Positions 6,352 to 12,303 of a DNA stretch of 12,303 nt are shown piece by piece. The stretch's first letter is position 1. Every line of letters begins with the position of its first letter. The translations under genes and the position numbers were made by a program. The stretch spans positions 1-12,303 of the forward strand of contig NZ_JYJG01000513.1 of NCBI RefSeq assembly GCF_000955955.1, given 5' to 3'. Under the pieces are notes generated by a model. It was given only the letters and a program-made list of their open reading frames with translations, made no database searches and had not been told where the DNA came from. Origin of the DNA: Lentzea aerocolonigenes. GTDB lineage: Bacteria; Actinomycetota; Actinomycetes; Mycobacteriales; Pseudonocardiaceae.

Positions 6352-6355
6352 AAGT

Positions 6356-7339
6356 TCACTGTACGGCGTGCCAGACCGCGAAGGGGACGTCGATCTCGTC
6401 CCGGCTCAGGCCTCCGTGCTCGTACTTCGCGGAGGGGTCGGAGATCGGGAACTCCGGCGACGCGGCGACGGCGACGACCGGACCCGCTTCCGGCTGCGGC
6501 AGGCCGAGGTCGGCGGCGTGGTGCACGGTGGCCGTGGAGCCCAGAGCCGTTGCCACGCGGTCGAAAACGGCTTCGAGCCGGTCCGCCTTCGGGTAGAGCC
6601 AGCGCGTCCTGCCCGCGCCGCCGGACGGGATCACGCACTCCTCGCGCACGATCGCGTCCCAGGCCTCGACGAGCTCCGGATCGGGATCTACCGGGACCAG
6701 GCCGTGATCGGAATGCGCCACGACCGTCCAACCCTGTGCGGCCCAACGGGAAGCGTGCGCGTCCAGGCGGAGCATCGCCTCGTGCACGGACTCGTCGTAG
6801 CCGTGGCGGTGCACGTGGTCGTCGATGTTGACGTAGGTCCAGAGGAACCGCGCGTCGGGCAGCGCCTTGTCCAGATCGGCCACGACGTTCGCGACGAGCA
6901 GCGGCGGGTCTTCCGCCTGGGCGGTGAGTTTGTGCCGAAGGGGCGCGGGTATCCGGGTGCAGCCTCGCAGGAGGGCCTGAGCCCAGGTGCCTTCGAGCAG
7001 GTCGAGCTCGCGGGCCAGAACTGTCGCGCCGTGCCGTTCCAGCACGGTGGGCAGATCCGGGATCGCCGGCGTGCCGTTGATCGCGTGCACGAGTCCGGAT
7101 CCGTTGCGGTACACCGTTCCCGGTACGCGGTGGACGTCGGCCGGAACACCGGTCAACGCGGTCAGCCAGGCCGTCGCGGACGTCGAGGGCACAGTGGAGG
7201 AAAGAGTGGAAAGAGAGGCCGACAACCACGATTGTTTGGCCACGTCCGAAGAGAGGCCGTCCACGGCCAGGACGATCACGCCTCTGTCCGCCGATTTCAG
7301 GGCGACGTCGAGCCGGGAAGGGATCTCTGCCAAGGACAT
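6356..7339 (-). CDS. Alkaline-phosphatase-superfamily / PglZ-like phosphoesterase
   Basis: A 327-residue cytoplasmic protein with the metal-site pattern of the alkaline phosphatase superfamily: AVDGLS (25-30, metal ligand Asp27); a Ser/Thr-rich STVPSTSATAWLTALTGVPA segment (48-67) that should supply the nucleophile; YVNIDDHVHRHG (169-180) with further Asp/His ligands; HSDHGLVP (209-216) with Asp211-His212; and EHGGLSRDEIDVPF (307-320) with His308. The last motif and the small size resemble free-standing PglZ domains, as well as nucleotide pyrophosphatase/phosphodiesterases. The substrate is unknown. ATG at 7337-7339 is preferred because TACAGT occupies exactly -12 to -7 of a leaderless transcript starting there; an ATG at 7357 would add six residues and has no proper ribosome site. 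It is first in an operon with the acyltransferase and divergent from the Ppx/GppA gene. Confidence 0.85.
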   Translation of the reverse strand: MSLAEIPSRLDVALKSADRGVIVLAVDGLSSDVAKQSWLSASLSTLSSTVPSTSATAWLTALTGVPADVHRVPGTVYRNGSGLVHAINGTPAIPDLPTVLERHGATVLARELDLLEGTWAQALLRGCTRIPAPLRHKLTAQAEDPPLLVANVVADLDKALPDARFLWTYVNIDDHVHRHGYDESVHEAMLRLDAHASRWAAQGWTVVAHSDHGLVPVDPDPELVEAWDAIVREECVIPSGGAGRTRWLYPKADRLEAVFDRVATALGSTATVHHAADLGLPQPEAGPVVAVAASPEFPISDPSAKYEHGGLSRDEIDVPFAVWHAVQ

Positions 7340-7345
7340 CGGGGC

Positions 7346-7381
7346 ACTGTAACGCATCTCATCAGGCGAAGATGCCCTGAT
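7346..7381 (-). promoter_or_regulatory. Leaderless promoter with overlapping inverted repeat
   Basis: TACAGT (complement of 7346-7351) sits at -12 to -7 from the ATG at 7339 and fits the actinobacterial -10 pattern TANNNT for a leaderless mRNA. No good -35 is seen. Instead a perfect inverted repeat, ATCAGG (7361-7366) / CCTGAT (7376-7381) with a nine-base spacer, is centred near -32. A protein bound there would cover the -35 region, suggesting an operator. Confidence 0.45.
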
Positions 7382-7423
7382 CGGGTGCTCAGTCTCCCAC
7401 AATGGTGACCGATGGGGTAAAGG

Positions 7424-7437
7424 GAACTTGAAAGTTC
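7424..7437 (+). promoter_or_regulatory. Short inverted repeat before the Ppx/GppA ribosome site
   Basis: GAACTT (7424-7429) and AAGTTC (7432-7437) are perfect 6-bp inverted repeats two bases apart, ending three bases before the AGGAGG ribosome site. It could be an operator; as an RNA hairpin the two-base loop is too tight. Low confidence. Confidence 0.25.
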
Positions 7438-7456
7438 GGCAGGAGGAAGGTGGCGC

Positions 7457-8350
7457 ATGTCGGTCGGTGTTCTGGACGTCGGGTGCTTCAGCGCTCACCT
7501 GGTGGTCGTGGAACGAGACCTGATGCGTCCGCTGATGTCCCACAAGGTCAGGTTGCGGCTGGACCGGGAACTGGATTCCGACGGGGCGATCAGCGCGGAC
7601 GGCATCGAGTCGTTGTGCGCCGCCGTGCTGGCCGCGCGCAAGAAGGCCGGCGACGTGCCGTTCCTCCCGTTCGCCACTTCTTCCGTCCGTGACGCGCTGA
7701 ACGCCGACGAGGTGATGCGCAAGGTGCACAGACGCACCGGCGTTGAGCTGAAGGTGTTGTCGGGCAAGGAAGAAGCACGCCTCTCGTACACGGCGGCCCG
7801 GCACTGGTTCGGCTGGAGCGCCGGTCCGATGGTGGTGCTGGACGTCGGTGGCGGCACCGTGGAGCTGGCCCTCGGTTCGGGGGCGGAGCCGGAGCTCGCG
7901 GTCTCGTTGCCCTTGGGTGCAAGGACTTTGACGCGCGCCGGGCTCACCGTGGCGGACATGCGCGCGGAGGTTCAGGAACGGATCGCCGAGGCGTTTCCCC
8001 GTGATGAGAGCGCTCACGCCGTCGGCTGCTCGAAGGTGTTCGAGCAGCTGGCCCGGCTTGCCGGAGCGCGCACCGGGACGTACGCCACGCGGCAGTTGAA
8101 GCTCAAGGACCTGGAGAAGTGGATCCCGCGCCTGGCGAAGCTGTCGGTGCGCGAACGTGCTGCCCTGCCGGGGATTTCGCGGCACCGGGCCCGGCAGTCG
8201 CTGGCGGGCGCGGTGGTCGCGGAGGGGCTGATGAAGGTCGCGGGGCACGACGTCGTGGACATCTCGCCGTGGTCGACCAAGGAAGGCCTGCTGCTGGATC
8301 TGGTGGAGCGCTCCCGCCTACGACCTGAGTCGGCGGTGTCGGTCGCCTAG
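7457..8350 (+). CDS. Divergent Ppx/GppA-family phosphatase-like protein
   Basis: A 297-residue member of the exopolyphosphatase / pppGpp phosphatase family (actin-like ATPase fold). A strong ribosome site, AGGAGGAAGG at 7441-7450, precedes the ATG by six bases. Family marks: GVLDVGCFSAHLVVVE (4-19), TSSVRDALNADEV (74-86), SGKEEARLSY (102-111, catalytic Glu region), VVLDVGGGTVELALG (126-140), ISRHRARQSLAGAVV (240-254) and ISPWSTKEGLLLD (269-281). Length fits the short, two-domain actinobacterial type lacking the C-terminal HD region. Two phosphate-binding loops depart from the usual pattern: the DxGSN(T/S) loop reads DVGCFS, and the usual G-T-G/S-G-T loop reads GCSKV (190-194). It may therefore have altered activity or bind ligand without hydrolysing it. 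It ends four bases from the convergent STAS gene, with no terminator between them. Confidence 0.88.
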   Translation: MSVGVLDVGCFSAHLVVVERDLMRPLMSHKVRLRLDRELDSDGAISADGIESLCAAVLAARKKAGDVPFLPFATSSVRDALNADEVMRKVHRRTGVELKVLSGKEEARLSYTAARHWFGWSAGPMVVLDVGGGTVELALGSGAEPELAVSLPLGARTLTRAGLTVADMRAEVQERIAEAFPRDESAHAVGCSKVFEQLARLAGARTGTYATRQLKLKDLEKWIPRLAKLSVRERAALPGISRHRARQSLAGAVVAEGLMKVAGHDVVDISPWSTKEGLLLDLVERSRLRPESAVSVA

Positions 8351-8354
8351 TCGC

Positions 8355-8705
8355 CTAGCAGGCGCTGAGCGCGGTGACGGCGTCGTCGACGTCGTTGAAC
8401 AGCAGCAGGACCTGGTCGACGGCCGTCATTTCCAGAGGACGCAACACAACTCTGGTGTCGCTGACGACGCCGAACTTGATGCCGAGCTCGTCGGCCTGGG
8501 CCTGGGTCTCCACGAGTGCGCGAATGCCCTCGGATCCGAAGAAGCGCACTGCCCGCAGATCGACGACCAGCGCGGGTGGCTTGCGGTCGAGCAGCTCGGC
8601 GAGCCTGCTCGTCACCGGCGCGGAGGACAACATGTCGATCTCGCCCGTCAGCGCGACGATCGGGATGGACTGGACGTAGGTCGTGGTCTGGCGAAGCTGG
8701 TTCAT
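8355..8705 (-). CDS. STAS-domain anti-sigma factor antagonist (GS-type site)
   Basis: A 116-residue single STAS domain of the SpoIIAA/RsbV type: IPIVALTGEIDMLSS (14-28), ALVVDLRAVRFFGSEGIRALVE (45-66) and a final helix ending in TALSAC. Such proteins bind an RsbW-like ATPase and free its sigma factor; phosphorylation of a serine in the central loop switches them off. Here the loop reads FFGSEG: Ser58 is kept, but the Asp before it, as in the usual D-S/T-x-G, is Gly. GSxG loops recur in actinobacterial STAS proteins (from memory), so this may be a subfamily trait. The ATG (8703-8705) has GGGAG at 8711-8715 five bases upstream; a longer frame would run into the divergent gene and lacks STAS features. 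It ends four bases from the stop of the Ppx/GppA gene. Confidence 0.9.
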   Translation of the reverse strand: MNQLRQTTTYVQSIPIVALTGEIDMLSSAPVTSRLAELLDRKPPALVVDLRAVRFFGSEGIRALVETQAQADELGIKFGVVSDTRVVLRPLEMTAVDQVLLLFNDVDDAVTALSAC

Positions 8706-8725
8706 TAGGACTCCCGTCCGCACCG

Positions 8726-8755
8726 ACCGTACGCGCCCGAAGGTGACGTCCACAA
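8726..8755 (-). promoter_or_regulatory. Candidate housekeeping promoter of the GS-type STAS gene
   Basis: On the minus strand TTGTGG (complement of 8750-8755) and TACGGT (complement of 8726-8731, a TANNNT box) are 18 bases apart, giving a start about 15 bases ahead of the ATG. The -35 is only half-matched, so confidence is low. Confidence 0.33.
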
Positions 8756-8764
8756 GCTGAGCCG

Positions 8765-8789
8765 GTTTTCGCCAGGCCACGGCGGGTAC
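8765..8789 (+). promoter_or_regulatory. SigB-type stress promoter of the 76-residue protein gene
   Basis: GTTT (8765-8768), a 15-base spacer and GGGTAC (8784-8789) match the SigB-family consensus of Streptomyces (GNNT-N14-16-GGGTAY, best form GTTT/GGGTAC). Transcription would start near 8796, leaving about 36 bases of leader that contain the ribosome site. Position, orientation and spacing all fit the gene at 8832. Confidence 0.72.
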
Positions 8790-8831
8790 ACGCCCAGTGA
8801 CCGCAAATCCCCTGATAGAGGAGGAGGAACC

Positions 8832-9062
8832 GTGTCGACCACGGAGACCGGTCACGTCACGGGCACGAGGGACAAGGACTACAACATCCTCTGGTTCACC
8901 GAGGCGTGTCTCGACAACGCTCTGCGGCTCGAGACCTACATCGCCGACGCCGAGCGCGAGGGCGACAGCGAGCTCGCGGAGTTCTTCCGCAAGGCGCAGG
9001 GCGAGAGCCAGAAGGGTGCCGAGCAGGGCAAGCGCCTGCTCGCCTCGCGGCTGACCAAGTAA
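8832..9062 (+). CDS. Small helical stress-associated protein, function unknown
   Basis: A 76-residue, charged, cysteine-poor (one Cys) protein with a GTG start (8832-8834) and a very strong ribosome site, GAGGAGGA, centred about eight bases upstream. After a disordered head (1-15) it appears to form two amphipathic helices: YNILWFTEACLDNALRLETY (17-36) and SELAEFFRKAQGESQKGAEQ (46-65). The pattern suggests a helical hairpin, somewhat like half of a ferritin-like bundle, but no complete metal-binding motif is visible. Similar small proteins occur widely in actinobacteria as hypothetical proteins (from memory). A near-consensus SigB-type promoter lies just upstream, so induction by osmotic or general stress is expected. 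A terminator follows its stop. It is a single-gene transcript amid partner-switching genes. I do not recognise a biochemical role. Confidence 0.88.
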   Translation: MSTTETGHVTGTRDKDYNILWFTEACLDNALRLETYIADAEREGDSELAEFFRKAQGESQKGAEQGKRLLASRLTK

Positions 9063-9074
9063 CACCGAAACGTG

Positions 9075-9103
9075 GGCGGGATGTCTGCAGGCGGCATCCC
9101 GCC
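9075..9103 (+). terminator. Hairpin terminator after the 76-residue protein gene
   Basis: GGCGGGATG (9075-9083) and CATCCCGCC (9095-9103) form a perfect 9-bp stem with an 11-base loop, followed by TTCTT. It starts 12 bases past the stop and may also act on the convergent ATPase gene that ends at 9126. Confidence 0.75.
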
Positions 9104-9125
9104 TTCTTGCGTCCTCAGCCCGTTC

Positions 9126-9521
9126 TCAAGCCTTCAGCTCGGCCCACACGACTTTCCCCCGCGCGTCCGGTGTCGTCCCCCAACGCGTGCTCAACGCCTG
9201 CACGAGCTGCATCCCACGCCCTCGCGCCGAACTGGGGTCCACCGGTCTCACCTGAGGCTGCTTCGGCGACTCGTCGTGCACCTCGACCAGCATCCCGTCG
9301 GCCTTCCGGCTGACCGTGAGTGTGATCAGGCCCTCACCGTGGTCGATGCCGTTCGACACCAGTTCCGTGACGACGAGCTGCGCGTCGTCAGCCAGGTCTT
9401 CCGACAGCCCCCACGTCTCGGCGGCGTCGCGGACTACCTGACGTGCACGAGAGCATGACCCGCCCTCCGCGGACAGGGTCACCCGCACCTCAGCCAGTGG
9501 GTCGTTCAGCACAGGGCGCAT
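9126..9521 (-). CDS. RsbW/SpoIIAB-like anti-sigma ATPase (HATPase_c_2)
   Basis: A 131-residue GHKL-fold serine kinase-type protein. Visible motifs: N-box AQLVVTELVSNGIDHG (47-62, Mg-binding Asn57), G1-region VEVHDES (79-85, Asp83) and a G2-like box SSARGRGMQLVQALSTRWG (97-115). Proteins of this size typically bind a sigma factor and phosphorylate a STAS antagonist on serine in partner switching. The region between G1 and G2 is compact, as usual in the single-domain actinobacterial type. Start is uncertain: the ATG at 9519-9521 gives normal family length but has no clear ribosome site, while a GTG at 9593 would add 24 residues of unrelated composition. It is flanked by two STAS genes, one divergent from it (9638), which are natural partner candidates. 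No sigma factor gene is adjacent, so its target is unknown. Confidence 0.87.
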   Translation of the reverse strand: MRPVLNDPLAEVRVTLSAEGGSCSRARQVVRDAAETWGLSEDLADDAQLVVTELVSNGIDHGEGLITLTVSRKADGMLVEVHDESPKQPQVRPVDPSSARGRGMQLVQALSTRWGTTPDARGKVVWAELKA

Positions 9522-9637
9522 CGTCGCACATCCGGCGGGTCGTCCGGATCTTTCAGCCCCCCGGTGGTCGCATGGTTCGACGGCGTGCTGCACGATTTGG
9601 GTCGCACGAGTCGGGCGTGGCGGAAGGAACGGCGACG

Positions 9638-9985
9638 ATGGAGCTCAACGTCGGCAGCGAGGTCCAGCAGGGATGGCGAGTGATCGCCGTCGCTGGTGAG
9701 CTGGACATCGACACCGTGCCTGTGCTTTCTGCGCGGCTCGACTCGGACGTGACCGGGGCGCATGCCGTGCTGGATCTGTCCCAGCTGTTGTTCATGGATT
9801 CGACCGGGCTGGCGTTGGTGCTGGAGTGGCACCGCAAGCTCGCCGAGGCCGGTGGACAGCTGAGGATCGCCGCCACCCAGGCTCCGGTGCGCCGGTTGTT
9901 CGACCTGGCTGACGTCACTTCGGTTCTGTCGCTGCACGACAGCGTGGATTTGGCGGTTCAGCCCGCGGTCGATTCGGCTCGCTGA
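9638..9985 (+). CDS. STAS-domain anti-sigma factor antagonist (canonical DST site)
   Basis: A 115-residue STAS protein of the SpoIIAA/RsbV/BldG class. It has WRVIAVAGELDIDTVPVL (13-30), VLDLSQLLFMDSTGLALVL (44-62) with the canonical Asp54-Ser55-Thr-Gly loop, and a C-terminal VRRLFDLADVTSVLSLHDSVDLAV segment. Ser55 is the expected phosphorylation site for an RsbW-like kinase. When unphosphorylated the protein would sequester the kinase and release its sigma factor. The ATG at 9638 is supported by GGAAGGA (9622-9628) nine bases upstream; upstream in-frame starts at 9443 and 9617 lack a ribosome site. It is divergent from the ATPase gene (116-base gap) and is the best candidate partner for that ATPase. 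No sigma factor follows: the next gene is convergent. Confidence 0.92.
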   Translation: MELNVGSEVQQGWRVIAVAGELDIDTVPVLSARLDSDVTGAHAVLDLSQLLFMDSTGLALVLEWHRKLAEAGGQLRIAATQAPVRRLFDLADVTSVLSLHDSVDLAVQPAVDSAR

Positions 9986-10086
9986 GACTTGATGGCCGGC
10001 ACGGCACCTGCAAGGACTCTGTTGGCGAATCCGCATCTCCCTCGCTTTGTTCGCGACAAACCCAGCAGGGCGTTGGGTGTGGTTAT

Positions 10087-10135
10087 GAGCTGTTGATGTT
10101 GAGTTGGTGGTACTCGCAGACGCCATCAGCAGCTC
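10087..10135. terminator. Bidirectional hairpin between the STAS and hybrid kinase genes
   Basis: GAGCTGTTGATG (10087-10098) pairs with CATCAGCAGCTC (10124-10135): 12 pairs, of which one is a G-U wobble in one orientation. The right arm overlaps two bases of the kinase stop codon (10134-10136). Both genes converge on it, so it can serve as terminator for either. The loop is 25 bases and there is no U-tract. Confidence 0.55.
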
Positions 10136-12303
10136 ACGCCTCTGCCGATACGCCCAGGTAGTAGGCGATCAGGCGGATCAGGTGCTCGGTGTCCACCGGC
10201 TTTGTCACGTAGTCGGTGGCGCCGGAGGCCAGCGATTTCTCGCGGTCGCCCTTCATCGCTTTTGCCGTCACCGCGATCACCGGGAGATCGGCGTAACGCT
10301 CCATTGCTCGAATTGCCGAGATGGTGGCGTTGCCGTCCAGTTCCGGCATCATGATGTCCATCAGGACGATGGCCACGTCGTCGTATTGTTCGAGTGCGCG
10401 GACGCCGGTTATGCCGTTGTCGGCGTAGATCGCTTCCAGGCCGTGCAACTCCAGCACGCTCGTCAAAGCGAAGACGTTGCGCAGGTCGTCGTCCACGACC
10501 AGGACCTTTTCGCCGTGGAAGCGGATCGAGCCCGAGGCCGCGAGGACCGGGGCGGGGGCGACGATCGGGGTCGGTTCCGGCAGGACGACGGCGTCGGAGA
10601 CGACCTTGCCCAGCGGGAGGCAGAGGGTGAACGTCGAGCCGATGCCCGGTTCGGAGCGGACGCGCAGGGCGCCGTTCAGCAGCTGAGCGAGTTCACGGCT
10701 GATGGAGAGGCCCAGGCCCGTGCCGCCGTACTTGCGGGACGTGGTGCCGTCGGCCTGCTGGAAGGCTTCGAAGATGACGGCGAGTTTCTCGGCCGGGATG
10801 CCGATGCCCGTGTCGTGGACGTCGAAGGCGACGGTGGAGGGGTCGTCCATGCGCACGTGCAGGCGGATGCCACCGTCATGGGTGAACTTGACCGCGTTGG
10901 ACAGCAGGTTCCGCAGGATCTGCTGCAGGCGGTGCTCGTCGGTCCGCAGGGTCTCCGGGACGTTCGGGTCGACCCGGACGGAGAACTCGAGGTTCTTCTC
11001 GGCCGTCAGCGGCAAGCACAAGGTCTCGACGTAGCGGACCAGCTCGTCGACGCGGACCGGGTCCTCGTGCAGGGTCATGTGGCCCGCCTCGACCTTGGTG
11101 AGGTCGAGGATGTCGTTGATCAGCTGCAGCAGGTCCGAGCCGGACGAGTGGATCGTGCGGGCGAACTCGACCTGCTTGGCGTTGAGGTTGCCGTCGAGGT
11201 TGTCCGCCAGGAGCTTCGCCAGGATCAGCAGCGAGTTCAGCGGCGTGCGGAGTTCGTGGGACATGTTGGCCATGAACTCTGACTTGTACTTCGAGGCGGT
11301 CTGGAGCTGGCGGGCCCGGTCCTCGAGCTCTTCCGAACCCGCGCGGAGCTCGGTGGTGAGGCGCTGGGACTCGACCAGCAGGGCGTCCGTGCGGGAGTTG
11401 GCGAGCATCGTGTTCACGTTGACGCCGATGGCTTCCTTGAGCTGGTCGAGGAGGTCCAGGTGGACGTCGGTGAACACGTTCAGCGAGGCCAGTTCGATCA
11501 CGCCCAGGGTCTCGCCCTGGAAGAGGATCGGGAGGATCACCAGGTTGACCGGGGGCGACTCGCCCAGCGCCGAGGAGACCGTCAGGTAGCCGCCCGGCAC
11601 CTGGCTGACCAGGATCGTCTTCTTCTCCAACGCCGACTGGCCCACGAGGGTCTCGCCCACGGCAACGCGGGTGGCCCGGGCCGCGTCCAGGCGGAAGCCG
11701 TAGGTGGCGGTGAGCTCCAGGGTCTGCTTGGAGTCGTCTTCCTCGATCTGGAAGAACGCGCCGTGGTGGGCGCTGACCAGCGGAGTCAGCTCGCTCATGA
11801 TCAGCGACGCCAACGCCCTGAGATCCCGGTGACCCTGCATCAAACCGGACAAACGGGCCAGGTTGGTCTTCAGCCAGTACTGCTCGCGGTTCGCGCGGGT
11901 CGTTTCCTTCAGGTTGGCGATCATCTGGTTGACGTTGTCCTTGAGCTCGGCGAGCTCGCCGGACGCGTCGACGGTGATCTGCCTGGTCAGGTCGCCCGCG
12001 GTCACGGCGGTGGCGACGGCCGCGATGGCACGCACCTGGGTGGTGAGGTTCGAGGCGAGCTGGTTCACGTTGTCGGTCAGCTTCGACCACGTGCCGGCCA
12101 CGCCGTCGACCTCGGCCTGGCCGCCGAGCTTGCCCTCGGTGCCGACCTCGCGGGCGACACGCGTGACCTCGTCGGCGAACGACGAGAGCTGGTCGACCAT
12201 CGTGTTGATGGTGGTCTTGAGCTCGAGGATCTCGCCACGGGCCGAGACGTCGATCTTCTTCGTCAGGTCGCCCTGGGCCACCGCGGTGGTGACCTGGGCG
12301 ATG
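10134..12303 (-). CDS. Multi-HAMP hybrid sensor histidine kinase, C-terminal part (start beyond the window)
   Basis: The last 722 residues of a larger protein; the frame is open to the window edge, so the true N-terminus lies to the right. Parts in the visible fragment: about three HAMP/linker units (1-140), with alternating GDLT...GE(I/L)xELKxxxNxM and [10 protein letters not shown]...W..LTDNVNxLA patterns; a GAF domain (about 150-300); a coiled-coil link (about 300-335); HisKA with [11 protein letters not shown], His349; HATPase_c with [10 protein letters not shown] (Asn469), HDTGIGI (Asp496) and GGTGLGLSI; a Pro/Ala linker (about 570-595); and a C-terminal receiver with VLVVDDD, Asp649 in [12 protein letters not shown] and Lys701. 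HAMP arrays before a hybrid kinase core recall fungal group III (Nik1) osmosensors and the Streptomyces OsaA kinase of osmoadaptation. No DNA-binding output is visible, so phosphorelay to another protein is expected. No membrane segment lies in the visible part. Confidence 0.95.
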   Translation of the reverse strand, partial: IAQVTTAVAQGDLTKKIDVSARGEILELKTTINTMVDQLSSFADEVTRVAREVGTEGKLGGQAEVDGVAGTWSKLTDNVNQLASNLTTQVRAIAAVATAVTAGDLTRQITVDASGELAELKDNVNQMIANLKETTRANREQYWLKTNLARLSGLMQGHRDLRALASLIMSELTPLVSAHHGAFFQIEEDDSKQTLELTATYGFRLDAARATRVAVGETLVGQSALEKKTILVSQVPGGYLTVSSALGESPPVNLVILPILFQGETLGVIELASLNVFTDVHLDLLDQLKEAIGVNVNTMLANSRTDALLVESQRLTTELRAGSEELEDRARQLQTASKYKSEFMANMSHELRTPLNSLLILAKLLADNLDGNLNAKQVEFARTIHSSGSDLLQLINDILDLTKVEAGHMTLHEDPVRVDELVRYVETLCLPLTAEKNLEFSVRVDPNVPETLRTDEHRLQQILRNLLSNAVKFTHDGGIRLHVRMDDPSTVAFDVHDTGIGIPAEKLAVIFEAFQQADGTTSRKYGGTGLGLSISRELAQLLNGALRVRSEPGIGSTFTLCLPLGKVVSDAVVLPEPTPIVAPAPVLAASGSIRFHGEKVLVVDDDLRNVFALTSVLELHGLEAIYADNGITGVRALEQYDDVAIVLMDIMMPELDGNATISAIRAMERYADLPVIAVTAKAMKGDREKSLASGATDYVTKPVDTEHLIRLIAYYLGVSAEA

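Noticed and set aside
5083..6831. 582-codon plus-strand open frame across the GH88 start, acyltransferase and PglZ genes
   Set aside because: It runs over three real genes and their intergenic region, and its Arg/Ala/Gly-rich composition with no motif marks it as a shadow frame.
6356..7339. A Pgl or BREX phage-defence island around the PglZ-like gene
   Set aside because: No methyltransferase, kinase, Lon-like protease or ATPase partner of those systems is present; the neighbour is an acyltransferase.
6356..8248. Longer 630-codon form of the PglZ-like protein
   Set aside because: The extra N-terminal half is antisense to the Ppx/GppA gene and has no domain features. The phosphoesterase motifs begin right after the ATG at 7339.
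8355..9065. 236-codon form of the GS-type STAS protein
   Set aside because: The extension is antisense to the 76-residue protein gene and its promoter; the ATG at 8705 has its own ribosome site and yields a complete STAS domain.
10104..11282. 392-codon plus-strand open frame opposite the hybrid kinase
   Set aside because: It mirrors the kinase and receiver domains; the Asp/Gln/Val/Gly/Arg-rich translation has no recognisable family and no ribosome site.

Overview
The window looks like one end of a draft contig from a high-GC Gram-positive bacterium. GC-biased codons, GTG starts, a DUF4360 secreted protein and many STAS/RsbW-type regulators point to Actinobacteria, most plausibly a Pseudonocardiales genus such as Lentzea, Saccharothrix, Actinosynnema or Amycolatopsis (inference; no marker gene is present). 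The first 18 bases are the Tn5/Nextera mosaic end, so the left boundary is a library artefact. It cuts through a gene whose first 40 codons survive on the minus strand (an RsbW-like ATPase).

Layout, left to right: truncated RsbW-like ATPase (-); DUF4360 secreted protein (-); a 433-base gene-free stretch with an AT-rich promoter region and a large hairpin; an OmpR-type response regulator and its sensor histidine kinase (-, ATGA overlap); a divergent membrane-anchored small protein (+) starting next to the regulator; a strong bidirectional hairpin; a Tat-exported GH88 unsaturated glucuronyl hydrolase (-); a two-gene minus-strand operon of a PglZ/alkaline-phosphatase-fold protein and a FemAB/GNAT-like acyltransferase; a divergent Ppx/GppA-family protein (+); a STAS protein (-); a 76-residue helical protein (+) behind a near-consensus SigB-type promoter; an RsbW-like ATPase (-); a second STAS protein (+); and the C-terminal 722 residues of a multi-HAMP hybrid histidine kinase (-) that runs off the right edge.

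The right third is a signalling neighbourhood: two anti-sigma antagonists of different active-site type, an anti-sigma ATPase, a stress-type promoter and a large HAMP-array hybrid kinase. In Streptomyces coelicolor, a hybrid kinase of this general kind (OsaA) is tied to the SigB osmotic-stress network, so a general-stress partner-switching module is a reasonable hypothesis. No sigma factor or PP2C phosphatase is visible here. The remaining genes are accessory: a signalling trio (regulator, kinase, anchored protein), an orphan uronyl hydrolase and the PglZ/acyltransferase pair. No tRNA, rRNA, CRISPR array, insertion sequence or prophage was seen.
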